The notes under the pieces: generated by a model | The model's database searches: none | Told to the model about the DNA's origin: nothing | What the model saw: only the letters and a program-made list of their open reading frames with translations | Source of the DNA: Metellina segmentata | Lineage: Eukaryota > Arthropoda > Arachnida > Araneae > Tetragnathidae | Reading direction: 5' to 3' | NCBI GenBank assembly: GCA_947359465.1 | Contig: OX375875.1 | Span: forward strand, 55,299,583-55,363,582 | Length of the DNA: 64,000 nucleotides | Translations under genes and position numbers: made by a program | In this document: piece by piece, positions 1 to 11,466 of the stretch | How the letters are laid out: the number at the start of each line of letters is the position of its first letter | Numbering within the stretch: position 1 is the first letter of the stretch

Positions 1-117
1 TTGGACACCAAATTTTAATCATTTGCATATTTGGTCAAAACATTTTTGCATACGAAATTTCAAAGCAATCAGATGATTCCTTCTTGGTGCGTCGATATTT
101 TTTTGTTATAGAGTGCA
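1..117 (-). mobile_element. Tc1 element, terminal fragment cut by window edge
   Basis: These bases match the right-hand ends of the two full-length Tc1 elements at 20062-21470 and 31652-33048: the TTGGACACCAAATTTTAATC stretch, the GATGATTCCTTCTTGGTGCG stretch and the inverted-repeat end TTGTTATAGAGTG. The rest of the element, including any transposase, would lie to the left of the window. The last dinucleotide reads CA where the other copies have TA, so the target duplication is mutated. A short antisense frame over this segment is not a gene. Confidence 0.85.
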
Positions 118-3100
118 CAACAAATGAGCAACAAATATATATATATATATATAAATTTTAAAACAACCTGACATTTTAAAACAAAATAGCTATCAAAACA
201 TGACTTTAAAACACTTTGGGCTGAAACATTTAATTGCTTTTTTGATCCTTTTCGCACTAAATATAATTAACAGTTGAAACATCAGACTAGATTCAACAAT
301 TACGAACATTGTGTAAATATACATTGTATGCCTAGTGCTTTCAACAATTAAAACAATAAACTAGACCTTGAATCTTTGAAGAAACACTAATAATACATGT
401 TGACATTCTTCGAATCTAGAGCGTTTGAGAAACAAACAAAAAGGAAAATGGGTTAAATGAATGGATTTCACTTTCGCGATAAAGCTCAAGATCATGTGAA
501 ACTTCTACCAGGAGTTGATTAGGTTAGCAAACTGGACCTAAATGAAGTTACGAAGCTTTGCTCATAATTACCTTATTATGCTTTCAGAAAGGTAGAATGT
601 TTGCATTAGCATCTACCACATAATGCAGAAAGATCCCGTTTACTTTGGCGTGTCCCAAGCATTGAGAGCATTAGCGACCCATAATTGTCAGGAAAAGAGC
701 TTTTAATGTCCTTGTTTATTCAACGTTACCTCCTATTGCAAACTTCATAATGTAGGTCTAGCGAAAGATTGTAGCTAAAGTGGCCTTTTGCAGATCTTGG
801 ACAAAATTACCACTCATGCTTCCAAGTGATCCAAATGAGTTTAAAGTGAATAAAAATCCAAAAACTGATAATAAAATAAAATGTACAGTTCCAAATTGTC
901 ATGAAAGATTACCCAGATGTGCTTAATGGTTGATTCTGAACGTTTCTATTATTCAAAATGGAGCTAATTATTCAATCAACTCTCTTCATCTGTAATCACT
1001 TTTTAACAATTTTCTATGGAATGCCGACTTTAATTTTTAGAGAAAAATCTTCCTGATAATAAGGTAATTTTTGCTTTTTATTATTTGCTTCATGGTCTTT
1101 TTGTTAAGTAATTACAGCTTATGAAAATATAGTATAAAAATACATAAAAAAATGTTCTTGTTTTTCTTGTTTTAGTAGTGATAATTCTAAACAAATGTTT
1201 TGAGAAATTATTTATGCTCATTAAAACTATTTCCCAATACAAAACATTTTTGACAAAAACTTTAGTAACGCATTTTACGTAGGTGAGGACTTTTTTGAAT
1301 AACAAAAGTTACAATTATTGAGAGGAAAGTTTGGTTTAAGTGTAATGACCTCAGTATTGTATTTGAAGGCTTGTTTAGCTCTTTAGTTTTTAGTATAATA
1401 TGCAAGAAAAGCGTTCAAGACTAGATAACGAAATTGAAAGCTCATTATTTGAAAAAAAAGAACTAATACTATAGCTTAGAGCTCGATGACTTTAAATGGA
1501 TTGAGAAAAAATGCTAGAAAAGTAAAATGCTTCTCAGGGCCCATATTACCATTGTAAGAAAATTTCCATCGAAAAATGTACTGTAAAAATGCATTGAAAA
1601 ATACTCTAAAATATCAATGTAAGATGCTGAAAATACTTCTGTATAAAATTATTTTAAAATATTACTTTTTAATATCACGTTATTTTATAGAAATAATTTG
1701 TGATTTGTCAAATTGGTAACTAAATTCTGAAAATTTAGAAATAAAGAGAGGGATTTTTCATATTATGTTTTTGTCCCAAAAGAATATCGAACATATATTG
1801 GCGACATCACTTGACACATGGATTGAGCATTATTATCCTTTCTGATAACATCTAAAATCTAAAAAGTCAGTGCTTTCTTCCCATATTTAATATTCCTTCA
1901 TGTTACATACCAGAATTACTATTAAAATTCAATTTTATACCAATATCTCTATCCCAATTGAACCCAGACACTTGTGTGATTTAGCGACATTGAATAAATA
2001 AGCTCCACTCCAAATATTGAGAGATCGTTTAGTCAACATGGGGAGATCGAATGAAAGGCTGAAAGGTAGAAGAGATTATAAGCGAAACAGCATAATTCCC
2101 TTCCTTAACTTTTCCCAACTAGCGCAAAAGCCGTTACAGCTAGAATACTGAAATAAGTCGTCAGACACGAAATAAAACAGGGTAAAGAAAATCATCTGTA
2201 AGGAGCTGTTAACTGTACCCTCATCTGACAGATGATCGCCTCGAGTGCACATTACATAACCAATCGATAATATCATGGGTCTGACATCACGAAATTTTCT
2301 CTTGAGATCTAAGCTTTAAAGGCAGCATGAGGAAGACGGGGTAGCAAAATGATGGTGGATCACGAGAAATACACTATTTTCAACACACGCAGTTTTCGAG
2401 TCGATTCGAGGAAAAGACAATACACGAGACCTGTACTCATCAATTTCAATAACAAATATATATCCTCTCCCTGCATTTTTACAAAATCTAGTTTACCAAC
2501 CTTCACAAATAACCTTCTGTTTTCATGGGATACACTAATCTTTCTTTTCCCAAGAACCCCTTCGCATGAGATTTAAATTTTTGTTTGAAGGTTCGTTTCG
2601 TCGATTTGGGTTCGTTTTCTGCTAAACTAGGACCATTTACACAACCTACCAGTACGTTTATTTTTGTATTTTGCAATCAGATTTTAATGTGTTTAACGAT
2701 AGCACAACATATATTGTAATAAATTCAGCTGAATGCACACGTGTTGCGGCATTCGTAAAAAGACATTCTAAAATATAACAGCGGAATCGGTGTAAGAAGC
2801 ATTGAGAAATCGTATACAAATTCGGGTGTATTTGAATTGCTATGCGCAGAAATGAAATGCAAGTGGAACTCCTCAGATATAATCTTTGTTGTGTTGCTGC
2901 ACAGTGTTCAATTTATGCGCAAGAACAAAACAAACTTCCATAAGTTTAAATTTGTCATTCATGCATTAATATTCCTCCAAATCTTAATATTAATATCTAA
3001 AACCGTTTAATTTATATGCCTAACACGTATTGTGAATAAAAGCAACTACATCCAAATCCACGATCGGAATCATCTATATCAGTATAGTCGTCAATATTGT

Positions 3101-6100
3101 AGAAAGCATTCATGTTACGTATTCTCTTGCTAAGTTTAAAACAGAACTTCTGATGTTTTATGGAATTCTGAATCGGCATTGAATATTCGTACAGTTGAAA
3201 TTATCATGCCAGATATACAAATTTTCAATCAATTTTTATCAATCGTGTGCTGTTCCTAAAGTTCGTTTGAGAATTTACATACTAAATATTTTTAGCTTTT
3301 GGATACCAATGTAGCTGTATGTCAAATTTAAACATTAAAGGTCTTCACAAATAGTGGCAAACAAGGTTTCCAGATAAGAATCTAATAGGCATGGGGAGAA
3401 TGCATTAGAGAAGCAAATTACAACTCGTTACCATACAAAGAATCTGATATAAGTAGATTGAAAAGTCAAAGAGAAACTCCCGGGGCTTCAAAGGGGAACT
3501 ATACCGCTTACAATCAGGGAGTTCCAATTTTTCTTCGTTCGATATCCATTAATTTTGCTTTACCTTTTTTCAGACACCAATGTAGGCGATTACCGAAATT
3601 TAAAGTTCAGCGTGAGGATTAAAGATAAAAACTATGTTTACTTCCTTGCAAGATATATCTATATGCTTATATAAAACTGGTGTATCAACAAAATATTTCA
3701 TTAACCAGCTTGTAACTTTTTCAATTAGGACATTTAAAGCAGTGATATAAAGAATAAACTGCGAAATCAGTTGCGAAACCTTTTTTATTTTGCAGCAGGT
3801 GAGCGACAAAAAAGAGGGACGACTGCAGTGTAATAAACCTTCCTTTTCCATGGAACTTTTAAATTCAAAAGAACATCAGTTCCCGATCACGAATATATTG
3901 GCTGTTATATGCTTAAACGATTCAATTACAGTGACAACTCTTTACGGGTCTCACTAATGATCAATAATTAGAGAAAACAATCAATTTTGTTTGGCTAAAT
4001 GTAATGCATGTTATTTCCAGTTAAAGTTTGACCCCCCCCCCCATTATATCGATAATTCTAAGCTTCATAAGGAAATCCAAAAATCAGCCATTTCCTCTTA
4101 TGTTGAAACATTAGTATAACAAGAGTTAAGTATTCTTTTAAAGTTCGATAAAAACAATAATATTAGATTTTATTCAGCAAAGTTAAAATTTGTTTTGTGA
4201 ACATTCTATAGGATCAAGCCCAAATGTTCTTGAATCTCTTTGTTTCAATCATATTCTACTCGACTCTTCTTCATACTTACTTAATTACACTAATCTGAGT
4301 TTAATTTACATTAATCTTTTGAGTTTAAGACATACATGGGTCGTTTGTGTGCGTACTTGTAGAAATGAGACTAGAATTCGCATTCATCTATCCTATACTG
4401 TAGTTGTTTTTATCTTACATCCATCCTATACTGTAGATAAAATACTGCAGAGTTAAAAAAATTACTAAATGCTATAAAACCTACTGCTATAGAGAATTTA
4501 CATAAGTTGAGGAATTTCAAACTTACAACCACAGTTTGTTGGATGGATTTATCAAAACCGACAGACAGAAACATTAAAGCAATTGTAAACCCATGTGTTC
4601 CATATAAATTTTAACAAACCATACAAGTGTGATGTTCAAATTCTTCGAAAAGCAGGAATCCTCTAGCATGTAAGAGAATGGAAAAATTTCTTTCCGATTC
4701 CCAGTTTATGTTTTTATCTTTTCAAGTGTAAAAAATATTTTCTTTTTCTTCCGAACTCAAAAGGGAAGGAATTTTTGAAAACCTTTTCTGGAGTCAAATG
4801 TTATAGAACAGTTTCGAGGAAAACGATTTGTGTTTATCTTACTGGAATGGGAAAGAAAACAATTTTATTTTATTTTTTTGCATATTTTTCTCCCCATTCC
4901 TGAGTTTATTCATTAAACTTTGTTGCCTGTGTTTAAGGTTTAAAGGGAACAGATTGCATTTTTCTCTCATTCGTATTTCCCCCAAAAAAGCTGATCGATT
5001 GTTTTCAAACCCTCCTTTTACTAATAAACGATCTAGTGTTACGTGAAGTTTGTAAAAAGAGAGTTATAAAAAATCATATATATCTTTCACTGAAAAATTT
5101 TTGTACATAAATCTCATTCCTAAATTACCCCAATAACAGAACATTAGAATCAAGTTTCAAAAACTTACAGTTGTTTAATCCATACCAAAGGCTTAATATA
5201 AAAATTTTATTGATTAATTATGTCTGCTGCAATAATTTAATAATTAATGTTTACAATTATATATTGTAAAAAACACATGAATTTTAAAATTACATGTAAC
5301 AAATTTTAATGCCATTTAGAAGATTTTAACAGAATATGTTTTTACATGACCTAAATATTCCATTGTGTTGCCTATCTTACTTAACTTGAAATACAGTACT
5401 TACGGTCACATTCACAAGTTATAGCTAAACAGCCGGATCAATGATAGTCCCTAGTTATCGAAGAAACCACATTCGCAATGCCTGACTTGAGGTTTGAATC
5501 CCAGTTTCGGTGCAAACTTTGTTTCGTTGAAATTCGCGGTTTAATACTCAGCTAAGAGCGTCTGTACACACACGGATAATGATCGGATGTCGGAGACGTA
5601 ATTATCAGAGTCGCGGTGTACAGGTATATTCCTTGTACATTGCGTCCGATGATTTTTATTGGAGATCTGCGTCATTTTCATCAGAACGCGATCAAATTGT
5701 TTTAGACGATTTTATTCGACGTTTTTAGCAGCTTAGTTAAAAATTAAAGTGAATATGCGTGTATCATCTAAAAAAAATTAAAATAAATTGTTGTTTTCTA
5801 CTGGATGTACTTGCGAAAGCGTAGAAATTATACTCGCTTTTGAATTCCTCCACTAATAGCCGAACCATGAGTAGAAAGTGTGTTTCATACAATGTTTTAT
5901 AAGCTTCGAAAGTAGTATAAGTTTTTACTCTCATTATTGTATGGTATCAATATTTTAAAACGTGGGAAGCTGATTAATGCGACCAGTCATTTGACGAGTA
6001 TGGAATAATTTATCTGTTTTGGATACCGGCGTCTTAAGGAATATATCACAGTCAAGCTTATAACTATCGCTTTAATCGCCAGATAAATTAATTGATAATC

Positions 6101-6344
6101 ACAGTTTGTGAATAGGGTTTATATATAACAAATGATTTAACTCTGACACGCGGATTTGGCGATAAACGTATCGAGACTAGTCAATACTGCAGTTAAATGT
6201 CCATATTATGAACAATCTAACATTTCTATATCTAAATTTGCAATTGAATGGATATCTATTCTTTCTTCTTCGAGAAATGCACGGACCCTCTTTGGGTAGT
6301 AATGTTTCAAAACAATTAAAAAGTAGTTATCTTCCTTATTTTAA
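118..6344. other. AT-rich stretch without recognised genes
   Basis: No transposon, RNA gene or coding exon is recognised over these 6.2 kb. An (AT)n run lies at 133-153 and a run of ten C at 4031-4040. A slightly GC-richer patch at 2040-2430 and another at 5430-5720 have short open frames but no family resemblance. The second contains GGTTTGAATCCC near 5490, which resembles a tRNA-type B box and may be a SINE remnant. Confidence 0.5.
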
Positions 6345-6663
6345 ACATGCGGAACTCGATAGTCCAGTTGGTAAAATCATGGATTGGCAACGGGAGGGTT
6401 GCGAGCTCAAGACTCGATCCAATCGTCATGTACGTAGAAGCTGGAGCACGTTAAATCTGTCGTGATTTTAAACGTCCTCACGTTGGCGTGCTATGGACGT
6501 TTGGTGAGTATGACACCAGTCCAGCTGATGACCTCGTCATTTAACCGTGATTCAGAAATACGAGATATCCTCGGATTTTTTTCCATCGAGATTGATCACG
6601 GAGTGTCGCCAATAACCCATTTTGTTACTTATGTGCAACGTAAATTTACTTACCTACTTACCC
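6345..6663 (+). repeat. tRNA-derived SINE, diverged full-length copy
   Basis: The copy starts with a tRNA-like head (ATAGTCCAGTTGGTAAAATC, then a degenerate B box GGGTTGCGAGCTC). It continues through the body shared by all SINEs in the window (GCACGTTAAATCTGTCGTG, CCTCACGTTGG, GACCTCGTCATTTAACCGTG, GAGATTGATCACGG) and ends in a TTACTTACCTACTTACCC tail. It is more diverged than the copies at 18 and 63 kb. The open frames crossing it are chance frames. Confidence 0.75.
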
Positions 6664-6752
6664 ATTCGGAATATTTACTTTGGATTTTAAACTTTATTGT
6701 GAAAAGTCCTAAGCAGTACAAGATGTGCCACAACGTTTACTTTAAGACAAGT

Positions 6753-7683
6753 AGTTTTATCAACGTCGCATATGAGCAACACAATCTGCCATGGAAGACC
6801 CCGCATCAATCCTTGTAAGGATTTACAAGTTTAGTGGTCTTCCCTAGGAGTTTATTAGTATCTTAATTGAGGAGTTTTTGCTAGGTTTTCTTGGCGGTCA
6901 TCTGATGGTCATATGGGAACTGTGTTTATGTCGTTGCTATAATATCCCGGCCGCGGGATATCAAAATATCAATGATTTTGCAAATGTTTTCTCTGTACTT
7001 CCTATGCAATAGTCCTAGGTTTAGCTATCGTGGGATGGGTCTCGGTATGGGCAACGCAGGAGAAGTTTTATCAACGTCGCATATGAGCAACACAATCTGC
7101 CATGGAAGACCCCGCATCAATCCTTGTAAGGATTTACAGGTTTAGTGGTCTCCCCTGGGAGTTTATTAGTATCTTAATTGAGGAGTTTTTGCTAGGTTTT
7201 CTTGGCGGTCATCTGATGGTCATATGGGAACTGTGTTTATGTCGTTGCTATAATATCCCGGCCGCGGGATATCAAAATATCAATGATTTTGCAAATGTTT
7301 TCTCTGTACTTCCTATGCAAAAGTCCTAGGTTTAGCTATCGTGGGATGGGTCTCGGTATGGGCAACGCAGGAGAAGTTTTATCAACGTCGCATATGAGCA
7401 ACACAATCTGCCATGGAAGACCCCGCATCAATCCTTGTAAGGATTTACAGGTTTAGTGGTCTCCCCTGGGAGTTTATTAGTATCTTAATTGAGGAGTTTC
7501 TGCGAGGTTTTCTTGGCGGTCATCTGATGGTCATATGGGAACTGTGTTTATGTTGCTATAATATCCCGGCCGCGGGATATCAAAATATCAATGATTTTGC
7601 AAATGTTTTCTCTGTACTTAATATGCAATAGTCCTAGGTTTTACTATTGTGGAATGGGTCTCGGTATGGGCAACGCAGGAGAA
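6753..7683. repeat. Tandem triplication of a 311-bp unit
   Basis: Three head-to-tail units start at 6753, 7064 and 7375. The first two are exactly 311 bp; the third carries a 3-bp loss (GTCGTTGC to GTTGC) and ends where it joins the LINE remnant. Units differ at only a handful of positions. Each holds the palindrome ATCCCGGCCGCGGGAT. Read on the minus strand the array lies directly downstream of the LINE coding remnant and looks like its 3' untranslated end. A 72-75 codon plus-strand frame recurs in units 2 and 3 but is broken by a stop in unit 1, so I do not call it a gene. Confidence 0.9.
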
Positions 7684-8150
7684 GTGAGCTTGTGAGGGGA
7701 GAATCCAAAGCATAATGCATTGGAGTTCTCTCTATTCCACAAGAAAATTGTTTGGTTTGATGTAACCCGAATCTGTAGAGGTGGCTGGGGAATGAGCCAG
7801 GGCCCGTTACAAACTGTAAAAGACGTCTATCTTTGATGCAGGTATCCATGGAGACGTCTAAGAGATTATGTGTTGATCGGTCTGTGTTCCATTGGTTGAA
7901 GAATGTGGTTTCCGAGTGTCTTGAAGTTTGAGTTCTATTTGTTCTCTGGAGCATTTTTGTTTACTGCCGCTTCCTTGGCAGGATTGTCTCCTTTTTCGTT
8001 ACACTCGCTTCCAACGTGAGCCTTTATACGTCGTAGTCTAATGCTGACCTGTGGAGGAGTTTCTGGATTTCTTTGATGAGATGATTTCTGGCTTTCGGAA
8101 AGCTTCTACAATTCTTTGGGCTGTCTGAGAAGATTGTTAATTTTTAATTG
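7634..8150 (-). pseudogene. LINE remnant: RNase H domain and C-terminal zinc-knuckle-like tail
   Basis: Reading leftward from about 8150, the translation in shifting frames gives IFSDSP (an RNase H DS motif), then IKAHVGSECNEKGDNPAKEA (the typical LINE RNase H end, KAHVG..GNE.AD..AKEA), then RRLLQFVTGPGSF, HLYRF and a degraded C..C...P.H tail. This order is normal for non-LTR retrotransposons of the I/R1/jockey groups, which copy their RNA into DNA by target-primed reverse transcription. The reverse transcriptase and endonuclease are missing and at least two frameshifts are present. The last open frame stops at 7634-7636, inside the tandem array at 6753-7683. Confidence 0.75.
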
Positions 8151-8280
8151 CCCATTCTAACATCTCTGATGCAATCGATTCTTCTGGAATACACTGTTGT
8201 TAATTTGGAGTTTATTCGACCGGGTTTTTGTTTATGTTTCTTCTTCGTTGAGGCAAAAAGCTGATCACACGTCCGAGTCC

Positions 8281-8345
8281 CACTTGAGCAACACAACGGA
8301 ATGTTGGCAATGGTCCGAGAACAACCCCAAAGGTAAAAATCCGAT
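8281..8345 (-). repeat. SINE 3'-end fragment
   Basis: CACTTGAGCAACACAACGG followed by TGGCAATGGTCCGAGAACA matches the 3' end of the SINE in reverse orientation, equivalent to the opening of the copies at 27337 and 18092. Only about 65 bp remain. It lies between the LINE remnant and the Tc1 fragment. Confidence 0.6.
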
Positions 8346-8393
8346 AACAGCATTTTGTGTTTTTGAAACACAGTTAGATGACGAACGTTTACT

Positions 8394-8870
8394 TTGAATT
8401 TCATTTATTCATTGATGCGTCACTTAATAATCTGGTCAGTTATCATGCTGAAGGGCCACATAGACCTTCACATGTTTGACACGGGGTCTGTTACCGGTCA
8501 AAAATACAGCGACAAAGTCCTTGAGCCTACCGTTCGCCTGTTTCGAGGTGCTGTCGGTCCTGGTTTCATATTCATAGATAATAACGCGCTTCCTCACCGT
8601 GCTGCCCTGGTCGGCGCCCTTCCTTGAAAGTGGCGGTATCTAGTACGTACATGCAGTGGCCTACCAATTTTCCTGATCTGAATCCTATAGAGCATGTAAG
8701 GGATTTGTTCGGGAGACATATTGCAGCCCTCTCCCACCCACCAAGCTCCTTTCCGGAATTAAAAACTGCTCTACGTGAGACTGGGAACTCTTTGAATGCA
8801 CAACTCATCCATACGTCCTTCGAAGGTATGGGAAATCGCTATGCAGCACACAAACACACGTGCTTGGTTA
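8394..8870 (+). pseudogene. Tc1-like transposase, C-terminal fragment with a frameshift
   Basis: Two overlapping plus-strand frames carry the end of a Tc1-type DDE transposase: an upstream part ending in FIFIDNNALPHRAA (second catalytic D in the DN..PH motif) and a downstream part with PTNFPDLNPIEHVRDLFGR (third catalytic residue E in PDLNPIEH). The frame changes near 8620-8640. The DNA-binding domains and the first catalytic D are absent. No inverted repeats were found around it. The minus-strand frame at 8572-8808 is its shadow. Confidence 0.8.
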
Positions 8871-9165
8871 CCAGAGATTACCACACACTAATAAACTTCA
8901 GCATCGTATTGTTTTAATCATTCTATTTTCCTAAAGTTGACACGCGTATTTTGAAACCCTTTCTTTCATTCCTGTACTTTGGATAATAAAAGTCATTATC
9001 ATTTTTTTTTCGCATTTCTTACTTCGTCTACATCCTATTACACCTGCATACCACGTTTCCTTCTATTTAGATGTAGATTTTCTGAAACATTCACACAAAC
9101 ACATTAATCATGCTTAACTGTTGGACATGATTTCAGTTTCGGAAGACTTAACCAGAGAGAAACTA

Positions 9166-9321
9166 AATTATAAACAATGCAACTCGCCTCTTTAACCGAG
9201 AAAGTTCGAGATCCTCTTCTGTATTTTGTGCGGGCTGAGATGTGAACTTTTCTAAAAATGAATCCGGTCTAGATTGAGCACCTCCTTCTCTTCTGGAGTT
9301 CCCGGTGATTATCAAAGCATT
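9166..9321 (-). CDS. Candidate host-gene exon, unidentified
   Basis: On the minus strand a pyrimidine-rich acceptor CTTCTTTTTCCAG ends at 9322. It is followed by an open frame of 52 codons that is GC-richer than its surroundings: NALIITGNSRREGG, then QSRPDSFLEKFTS, then TEEDLELSRLKRR. The frame reaches TAG at 9163-9165. It may be a terminal exon, or it may splice out at a weak donor (CGA then GTTGCA, near 9184). The acceptor leaves phase 0, which matches the phase-0 donor of the candidate exon at 14386-14721 on the same strand, so the two could be successive exons separated by a 5-kb intron. I do not recognise the protein. Confidence 0.4.
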
Positions 9322-9574
9322 CTGGAAAAAGAAGTATAATTTGAAAATTGAAATTAATTAACACAAAGAACAGTGAGATAAATTTGAAAAATAAATCGGT
9401 TGTTTAAGGGATCAAGACTGTTCTTCAAAAATATAATAAAACGGTTACAAGTTGATTGCTTTTGCGTTTTATTGCACAAGGGTCTTATTTGGCCTAGCTG
9501 TTTCAAACACAGCACAAAGTCAAAAATGTTATGAAAGGGGATAAAAGAGAGATTGGGGAACATAGCAGTGAGCA

Positions 9575-9700
9575 GAAAAATATCACTTGGGTATCCCGGT
9601 GCGTGACCCCGTGTTTACCAAAGGCAGTAAACTCTATGTGAAAAGAAAATATCACTAGAGTACCGCGCTACGTGAATCCTGAACACGCGTTAAGATTCGT
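9575..9700. repeat. Diverged tandem duplication, about 65 bp period
   Basis: AAAATATCACTTGGGTA and AAAATATCACTAGAGTA recur about 65 bp apart. Each is followed by a related CGTGA..CC segment. This is an old duplication with no known function. Confidence 0.5.
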
Positions 9701-9997
9701 TTCTGAGGGCTTCATCAAACTGTGATGAACTTAGCCACCACTACAATATCGTAGTAAACAATACAACTTACCACATAGTACAGACAGCAGTGCACGCAAC
9801 CGCAATCATGACGTACTTTACTACAGACAAGTTAACTGTCTTATAGCTTTCTTCTACATTGGTGCTTGGTAGACGCAATTATGAACACTTTCGCCTTCCA
9901 ATAATAAAGGTGACACTAACCACAAATCGCGCACATATTAACATTTGGGCTACGGCTATAGCTATAACAAGCGTGAGATTATTTCTTATAACTTTTC

Positions 9998-10140
9998 AAG
10001 GTACAACTGATGTACAGGCCACAGTCTAAATTCTATCTTGGCGTGATTCTAATAACTTTCAAGGTACAACTGATGTACTGGCCGTTTTCTAAGTTCTTTC
10101 TTGGCGTGATCATGGTACAACTGCTGTACCAGCCTTAGCA
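9998..10140. repeat. Tandem repeat, 62-bp unit, about 2.3 copies
   Basis: CAAGGTACAACTGATGTAC occurs at 9998 and 10060, and CATGGTACAACTGCTGTAC at 10111. The first period is 62 bp and the second is shortened to 51. TTGGCGTGAT recurs in each unit. The array sits in a GC-richer kilobase that could be a long terminal repeat, but no partner repeat is visible. Confidence 0.7.
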
Positions 10141-10800
10141 TAAAGTTTAATGCACGAACAGTAGAACTGCCAATGAGATTTCAATCCCTTCTAACAGCCT
10201 GGAACTGATATCCAAAACTCTGCTTCTACTCTTACAATAGTTTCACTCTTTGTTGGCACTCAGCCTCATTTCCTAATTACTCTTTCTCCTGAGCTGATAA
10301 AGACAACACCGGGTAGTCGACGAGTTGTTATAATCCACTGCACGACAAAACATTTGATAGTTGACCAGCTCTAACGGTCTCGAGCGTTTTATAGCTCCAA
10401 TGCGACGACGTTAATTAAGTTAACAAAATACCAAATACCATGTTCGGCGCAGGTTTGTTTCCTGTAAGGTGCCTTCCTGTGTGTATTTCTCTCTTCTGTG
10501 TAAGTAAAACTCAAACAGAGGATTAATATTGTAGTATCTCGATGTGTGTAAGTACGTCGATTGCTTGATATTGTATGTGTCTTGCGCAGCATGGTCAATA
10601 TGGTGCCATAAAACCTCCAAACCAAGCAACAAACCAAATAAAACGGTCTCATGCACTTATCAATCAATGAACTTGTGGTACCACCTATCGAAATCAACCT
10701 CTTCTTTCTAGAAGGGAATACTGCAGTAACGTATCCGTCACTATAGTATTTAACTTGTAATGTAGTTGTATATATAAGTGCAATCAGTATCAATCATGAA
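10141..10800. other. Unassigned GC-richer segment, possible solo LTR
   Basis: This stretch is less AT-rich than its surroundings. A 134-codon minus-strand frame at 10389-10793 shows no domain I recognise. A TATA-like sequence, TTATATATACAAC on the minus strand near 10767-10778, is the only promoter-like signal. No matching second repeat and no primer-binding site were found, so the LTR idea is a guess. Confidence 0.2.
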
Positions 10801-11138
10801 GGAGTTTTGGTAGACACATTTCACTGTTTTATCACTTTCTACAAAAAACAATTGATCTCATGAAAACATTTGGTCATAGTGACACTTGCAAAAGCTTACA
10901 ATTGTATCTTCAGTTGTTTGTGAAACTAATGTATGAATGCTTTATTTTGAATAATTCGACATTTTGCAAAGCTTGCCCCTTAGGCCTTTCGGGGTTACAA
11001 ATTTAAATACAGGCAATTTGATTACATTCGATAGTCCCTCAAATAAAAAAATTATTAGTCATTTCATTAATAATATAAAAGTGCAATCGATTACGAATCA
11101 AACTATATTGTTATAAATGAGGATTTCCTTCGCAATTA

Positions 11139-11230
11139 ATCGGATCTTTCCCTTTAGGATTCACCCCGGATCGTCGCCAATGGCCCATTGTGTTGTACCA
11201 GTGTGACGTTAAGTAAAATACCTACCCTTG
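11139..11230 (+). repeat. SINE 3' fragment
   Basis: GGATCTTTCCCTTTAGGATT, CCGGATCGTCGCCAATGGCC and CATTGTGTTGTACCAGTGTG followed by a TACCTACCC tail match the last 90 bp of the SINE in plus orientation. It abuts a second SINE copy. Confidence 0.75.
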
Positions 11231-11466
11231 CAATGAAGTAGCTTGGCCAAATGTGACCCTTGCGCCATAAAACTCATCTCAACTTCTTTATACACTTTGG
11301 TGTCGTGTGGAAATTTAAAGAGTGGAGTGCCAGCTCAGGAATTGACCTCGTCATTTGACAGTGGCTCAAAATGAGTACGTGTTGTTATCGGATTTTTCAC
11401 TTCGGGATTGATCTCAATAGCCCGTTGTGTTACTCGATTGTGACATTAATTGAACCACCAATCTAT
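11231..11466 (+). repeat. SINE copy without a clear tRNA head
   Basis: The body matches from GTGGAAATTTAAAGAGTGGA through GACCTCGTCATTTGACAGTG and CGGGATTGATCTCAATAGCC to CGTTGTGTTACTCGATTGTG. The first 80 bp do not look like the tRNA heads of other copies. It is head-to-tail with the fragment at 11139-11230. Confidence 0.65.

Noticed and set aside
7102..7631. Recurring 72-75 codon frames as a small gene family
   Set aside because: They are copies of one frame in the 311-bp tandem unit, broken by a stop in the first unit, and antisense to what looks like LINE 3' sequence.
10389..10793. 134-codon minus-strand frame as a gene
   Set aside because: No domain is recognised, a second frame overlaps it on the same strand, and the segment looks more like a possible LTR.
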